Source of the DNA: Acidobacteriota bacterium
GTDB taxonomy: Bacteria; Acidobacteriota; Terriglobia; Acidiferrales; UBA7541
Direction of reading: 5' to 3'
NCBI GenBank assembly: GCA_021324935.1
Contig: JAJPIE010000090.1
Coordinates: 1-64,000, forward strand
Length of the DNA stretch: 64,000 nucleotides
Under the pieces are notes generated by a model. It searched no databases. It worked only from the letters and a program-made list of their open reading frames with translations, and was not told where the DNA came from. Shown here one piece after another: positions 60,534 through 64,000 of this stretch. Position numbers and translations under genes: made by a program. Within the stretch, counting starts at the first letter, position 1; the number at the start of each line of letters is the position of its first letter.

Positions 60534-61454
60534 ATGGCCAGTCCCATCCTGCAGGTGGAAGACCTTGTCAAGCGCTACGGCGACGTCGAAGCCGTGCGCG
60601 GGGTCAGCTTTTCCGTTGCCGAAGGCGAAGTGTTTGGCCTGCTCGGGCCGAATGGTGCGGGAAAAACCAGCACGGTCGAAGTTCTCGAAGGGTTGCGCGT
60701 GCCCGATGGCGGCACCATTTCCGTTTGCGGCCTCGATCCGCAAAAAAACCCGATCGCGCTGAAAAATGAAATCGGCGCAACGCTGCAAGCCACTTCCCTG
60801 CCAGATAAGCTGCGCGTGAACGAAGCCATCCGCATGTTCGCCGGCTTCTACAAGCGCCGGCGAAACGTCGACGAGCTTCTGCAGCGCTTTGGCCTGCAGG
60901 AAAAACGCCATGCTTTCTACAACCAGCTTTCCGGCGGGCAGAAACAGCGCCTTGCCCTGGCGATGGCGCTGGTGAACGATCCCAAGGTGCTTTTCCTTGA
61001 CGAGCCGACTTCCGGCCTTGATCCGCAGGTGCGCCGCGAAATCTACGACATCATCGAGGAACTGAGGCGCGAGAAGAAAACTATCGTGCTGACCACCCAC
61101 TACATTGAGGAGGCCGAGCGGCTCTGCGACCGCGTGGCCATCGTCGATCACGGCAAGGTGATTGCCCTCGGCAGTCCGCGGGAACTGAAGCAAAAATCGG
61201 AACACACTTCGCGCATCGAAGCGCGCTTCGCCCGACCCGCGTCGAATGGCACCCTGAAGGGCCTCGACGGGGTGAACGACGCCCGTGAAGTCGACGGCAC
61301 CTACGTCCTGCACTGCCGCAAGACCGCCCCGGCGATCGTCGCCCTGGTGAAACACCTGGAAGCGGAAAACAACGAACTCGTGAGTCTCGAAATTTCCACG
61401 CCTTCGCTCGAAGATGTGTTCATCGAACTTACCGGACGGAGACTACGCGATTGA
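60534..61454 (+). CDS. ABC-2 exporter ATP-binding protein
   Basis: 306 aa, DrrA/CcmA-like. Walker A GPNGAGKTS, signature LSGGQKQRLALAMAL, Walker B VLFLDEPTSGLDPQ and His-loop TTHYIEEAERL. A C-terminal extension of about 80 residues (IEARFARPASNGTL...LEDVFIELTGRRL) is usual for this class. It overlaps the permease gene by 4 bases (TTGA), so they form one export unit. Substrate unknown: lipid, drug or polysaccharide are all possible. Confidence 0.93.
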   Translation: MASPILQVEDLVKRYGDVEAVRGVSFSVAEGEVFGLLGPNGAGKTSTVEVLEGLRVPDGGTISVCGLDPQKNPIALKNEIGATLQATSLPDKLRVNEAIRMFAGFYKRRRNVDELLQRFGLQEKRHAFYNQLSGGQKQRLALAMALVNDPKVLFLDEPTSGLDPQVRREIYDIIEELRREKKTIVLTTHYIEEAERLCDRVAIVDHGKVIALGSPRELKQKSEHTSRIEARFARPASNGTLKGLDGVNDAREVDGTYVLHCRKTAPAIVALVKHLEAENNELVSLEISTPSLEDVFIELTGRRLRD

Positions 61455-62350
61455 AAACCATCCTCACGCTGGTTTCCATGCGCATCCGCATCACGATGCG
61501 GAATAAGGCGTTCCTCTTTTTCAGCCTGGTCATGCCCATGGTGTTCTTCTTCCTTTACGGCAGTATCTTCGCCAAGGGCAACCCGGTTGTGGTGCGCTAC
61601 TTGATGGGGCCGGTGGTGGCCATGTCGGTGATGGGCACGTTTTGGGGATTAAGCGCGCAGATTGTCACCTGGCGTGAGCAAGGCATCCTGCGCAGGTTCC
61701 GTCTTTCCCCGGTCTCCGCGTTCAGCATGATCACGTCGAGCATCCTCGCCAACATGATCATGATCCTGCCGACGGTGGTTATCGAACTGCTGCTGGCGCG
61801 CGAGGTTTATCACGTGACGCACCTCGGCAATCTGTTCAGCGTATTCCTGCTGGCCTTGGCGGGGATCGGTTCGTTCGCTTCGCTGGGGCTGATCGTGGCC
61901 AGCGTTACCAACACCATGCAGGAAACGCAAATCATCAATCAATTGCTTTGGTTCGCGCTGATCTTCGTTTCCGGCGCCACCGTTCCTCTCCCCGACCTCC
62001 CCAAGGTGGCCCAGCACGTCGCCCTTTTTCTGCCCGCCACGTATCTGGTCAGCGGATTGCAACGCGCCATGGTCGATCAGGCCAACGTCTTCGCGCTCTG
62101 GGCGGAGATCGGCTGCTTGTTGGTGTGGGCGCTGCTGGCGATTTTCATCTCCTCGCAGCTGTTCCGCTGGGAGCCCGAAGCCAAATTGCCCCGCAACGCG
62201 AAACTTTGGGCGGCGTCCACCATCCTTCCTTTCGTTCTGTTGGGGATTTGGGAAAATCACAACGGCAAGCTACTCGCGCGCTCGGCTTCGATGATGGAGG
62301 AGCGCCCGGCCGATTCCTCGCAACCTCCCGCCCCGCCCGCGAAGCATTAA
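61451..62350 (+). CDS. ABC-2 type transporter permease
   Basis: 299 aa with a TTG start in the TTGA overlap with its ATPase gene. Six membrane segments; an ABC-2 membrane domain opens with RIRITMRNKAFLFFSLVMPMVFFFLYG, and TWREQGILRRFRLSPVSA is the typical coupling helix. PLPDLPKVAQHVALFLPATYLVSGLQ matches the family towards the C-terminus. The final 70 residues extend the usual protein with a hydrophobic segment (STILPFVLLGIWE). DrrB/NodJ-like. Confidence 0.88.
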   Translation: MKTILTLVSMRIRITMRNKAFLFFSLVMPMVFFFLYGSIFAKGNPVVVRYLMGPVVAMSVMGTFWGLSAQIVTWREQGILRRFRLSPVSAFSMITSSILANMIMILPTVVIELLLAREVYHVTHLGNLFSVFLLALAGIGSFASLGLIVASVTNTMQETQIINQLLWFALIFVSGATVPLPDLPKVAQHVALFLPATYLVSGLQRAMVDQANVFALWAEIGCLLVWALLAIFISSQLFRWEPEAKLPRNAKLWAASTILPFVLLGIWENHNGKLLARSASMMEERPADSSQPPAPPAKH

Positions 62351-62507
62351 TCGGCATCCAATTTGTCGCGGCTGCGGAGACACACCGCGCCAATATGGCC
62401 GAATTCCCTCCCCGCCTCCCGCAGCGAATGCGTTGACGCTTCGCAAGCCCTCCTCTATTCTGAATTTGCAAGCTGCCGCACGCATCACAACCAAGGGAGA
62501 GGCGCCC

Positions 62508-63452
62508 ATGCCTGTTCAGAAAAGCGAAAAAATCTGGCACAACGGAAAATTCATCCAGTGGGATGACGCGAAGCTGCACGTGCTTTCGCACGTGGTCAGC
62601 TACGGCTCGGGCATCTTCGAAGGCATTCGCTGCTACGAAACACCGCAAGGCCCGGCCATCTTCCGCCTCCGCGAGCACATGCAGCGCCTCATCAACTCCG
62701 GAAAGATCTACCGGATGGAACTTGGCTACTCCGTCGACGAATTCAGCAGCGTGGCCTGCGAACTGGTTCGCCTCAATAGAATGGGCGCCTGCTATGTGAA
62801 GCCCATCGTGCTGCGAGGCTACGGCGAAGTCGGCGTGAACCCGCTGAATTCGCCGCTCGAACATTACATGGCCTGCTGGAATTGGGGCGCCTATCTCGGT
62901 CCGGAGGCGCTTTCGAAAGGCGTCGATGTCTGCGTCAGCTCCTGGACGCGCATCGCCCCCAACACGCTGCCCGCCATGTCCAAGGCCGCGGCCAATTACA
63001 TGAATTCGCAGCTCATCCGCATGGAAGCCTCCCTGAACGGCTTCGCGGAAGGCATTGCCCTCGATACGCACGGCCACGTCAGCGAAGGTTCTGGCATGAA
63101 CGTTTTCCTCGTCCAGGACGGCACGCTATACACGCCGCCGCTCGCCACCAGCATCCTGCCGGGCATCACCCGCGACGCGATAGCCAAGCTGGCCGGCGAC
63201 CTGAACATCCCCCTGAAGGAATCGGCCATCCCGCGCGAAATGCTCTACATTGCGGACGAAGTGTTCTTCGTCGGCACCGCCGTGGAGGTCACGCCCATCC
63301 GCTCGGTGGACAAGATCGTGATCGGCAAGGGCTCCGCCGGACCAATCACCCGCGCGATTCAACAGGAGTTCTTCGCCGTCACGAGCGGCAAAAAACCCGA
63401 CGCCCACGGCTGGCTCACGCCGGTGAACGCGCCGGTGGCGGCTTCGCGGTAG
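62508..63452 (+). CDS. ilvE: Branched-chain amino acid aminotransferase
   Basis: Last step in valine, leucine and isoleucine synthesis (and first in degradation); PLP-dependent, fold type IV. The ATG at 62508, after AAGGGAGA, gives 314 aa; the upstream 25 codons are unlike the family. HVVSYGSGIFEGIRCYET, the PLP lysine in LPAMSKAAANYMNSQLI, and GFAEGIALDTHGHVSEGSG-like sequence match IlvE. The C-terminus DEVFFVGTAVEVTPI also fits. Confidence 0.95.
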   Translation: MPVQKSEKIWHNGKFIQWDDAKLHVLSHVVSYGSGIFEGIRCYETPQGPAIFRLREHMQRLINSGKIYRMELGYSVDEFSSVACELVRLNRMGACYVKPIVLRGYGEVGVNPLNSPLEHYMACWNWGAYLGPEALSKGVDVCVSSWTRIAPNTLPAMSKAAANYMNSQLIRMEASLNGFAEGIALDTHGHVSEGSGMNVFLVQDGTLYTPPLATSILPGITRDAIAKLAGDLNIPLKESAIPREMLYIADEVFFVGTAVEVTPIRSVDKIVIGKGSAGPITRAIQQEFFAVTSGKKPDAHGWLTPVNAPVAASR

Positions 63453-63454
63453 AG

Positions 63455-63560
63455 CAAGCAATCAGTAATCAGTAATCAGCGAGCAGCAAGCGCGAAGGAG
63501 CGCGTGACTCGGTGTGCTTCTTTCCTTCCAACTGCCGGAGGCTCGCTGTTATCTGTTATC
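63455..63560. repeat. AATCAGT-type short repeats after ilvE
   Basis: CAATCAGTAATCAGTAATCAGCGAGCAGCAAG and later GCTCGCTGTTATCTGTTATCC repeat near-identical 8-base words; the second is close to an inverse of the first in wording. They resemble the degenerate strings at 26805-26850 and 27045-27110. Confidence 0.4.
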
Positions 63561-63618
63561 CTTCAGAAAACTTCACAGGCCTAGCCCCCGCAAAAATTTC
63601 CAGTTAGAATCCCTGCTC

Positions 63619-64000
63619 ATGTACAACCTCTCCCAGAAATTGACGGCCGAATTTATCGGCACGTTCGCGCTGGTTTTCTTTGGCGAAGGCGCGGTTTGCG
63701 TGGATATGCAACTTCGCGGCAACGCCACCGGCGGCATCGGTTTGCTGACCGTCGCGCTAGCCCACGGACTGGCCATCGCTGTCATGGTTTCCGCGCTGGG
63801 GCACGTTTCCGGCGGACATTTCAATCCGGCGATCACCATCGGCTTTTGGGTCACCAAGCGCCTCTCGACTCCAGACACCCTGTTTTATTGGATCGCACAA
63901 GTGGCCGGCGCAACCGCGGCGGCCTTTCTGCTGCGCGTGGTCATTCCGGAAGAAACCTGGCGCAGCGTCGCTCTCGGCGCCCCGGAATTGCTGCGCGATT
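63619..64000 (+). CDS. Aquaporin / MIP-family channel (3' truncated by the window)
   Basis: The ATG at 63619-63621 opens a frame that runs to the window edge with 127 codons and no stop. It starts LTAEFIGTFALVFFGEGAV, the first segment of MIP proteins. Next comes GGIGLLTVALAHGLAIAVMVSALGHVSGGHFNPAITIG, quoted here in outline: the first NPA box (HFNPAIT) and the SGGH before it are typical. The second NPA box lies outside. Water (AqpZ-like) rather than glycerol seems likelier, but the selectivity residues are not all visible. Confidence 0.9.
   Translation, partial: MYNLSQKLTAEFIGTFALVFFGEGAVCVDMQLRGNATGGIGLLTVALAHGLAIAVMVSALGHVSGGHFNPAITIGFWVTKRLSTPDTLFYWIAQVAGATAAAFLLRVVIPEETWRSVALGAPELLRD

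Noticed and set aside
1..64000. CRISPR array, prophage or transposon
   Set aside because: No regularly spaced direct repeats with unique spacers, and no Cas, integrase, transposase or phage structural genes were seen on either strand.

Overview
The window looks like chromosomal DNA from an Acidobacteriota-type soil bacterium (inference). It is GC-rich, with a Gram-negative Mla (MCE) system, RNase J, a two-subunit glycine decarboxylase, many secreted proteins of unknown function, and dispersed short hairpin repeats between genes. Almost all of it is ordinary housekeeping and metabolism. There is no prophage, integrase, transposase or CRISPR array. One tRNA gene (Phe, GAA) is present and there are no rRNA genes.

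Layout. 1-4.4 kb: the tail of an SGNH-type hydrolase, the mlaE-mlaF-mlaD lipid-transport operon (minus strand) and a secreted esterase. 4.4-10.8 kb: aroC-def-fmt, closely packed, then a pair of secreted TldD-like proteins, of which the second has lost the metal ligands. 11-17 kb: an fRMsr-like GAF protein, tRNA-Phe, a ribokinase-like kinase, a PhyH-type oxygenase, a GT39-like glycosyltransferase broken by an amber codon, gene remnants, and a type II NADH dehydrogenase. 17-28 kb: a CPBP-like membrane protein, a Crp/Fnr regulator with cluster-type cysteines and an upstream CRP-like site, a ferredoxin reductase-like flavoprotein, an ABC permease, a transsulfuration enzyme, cutA, an FtsB/DivIC-like protein and a CPBP protease. 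28-37 kb: a 49-residue membrane protein, a STAS protein, a membrane protein resembling Pycsar effectors, a quinone oxidoreductase-like enzyme, thiG, dps, fadD, rnj and a DUF433/DUF5615 toxin-antitoxin pair with a frameshifted toxin. 37-45 kb: an MFS exporter and a histidine-degradation cluster (hutU, hutI, ftcD) with a frameshifted NmrA-like gene inside it. 46-51 kb: the glycine cleavage system gcvT-gcvH-gcvPA-gcvPB. 51-56.5 kb: a SulP transporter, a secreted phosphodiesterase-like protein and an M48 protease. 56.6-60 kb: a minus-strand cluster of two near-duplicate stand-alone ClpB-D2-like AAA+ ATPases and an unknown partner. 60-64 kb: an alkyltransferase-like protein, an ABC-2 exporter, ilvE and the start of an aquaporin.

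The metabolic clusters fit together. HutU, HutI and FtcD take urocanate to glutamate and load C1 units on tetrahydrofolate. GcvTHP also feeds C1 folate, and Fmt spends formyl-folate on initiator tRNA, with Def removing the formyl group later.

The least explained parts are the tandem AAA+ cluster with three evenly spaced TTGTGTCA boxes, the Pycsar-effector-like protein without a cyclase, the catalytic/pseudo-catalytic TldD pair, and several genes each broken by a single-base lesion. The last could be real decay or assembly error.
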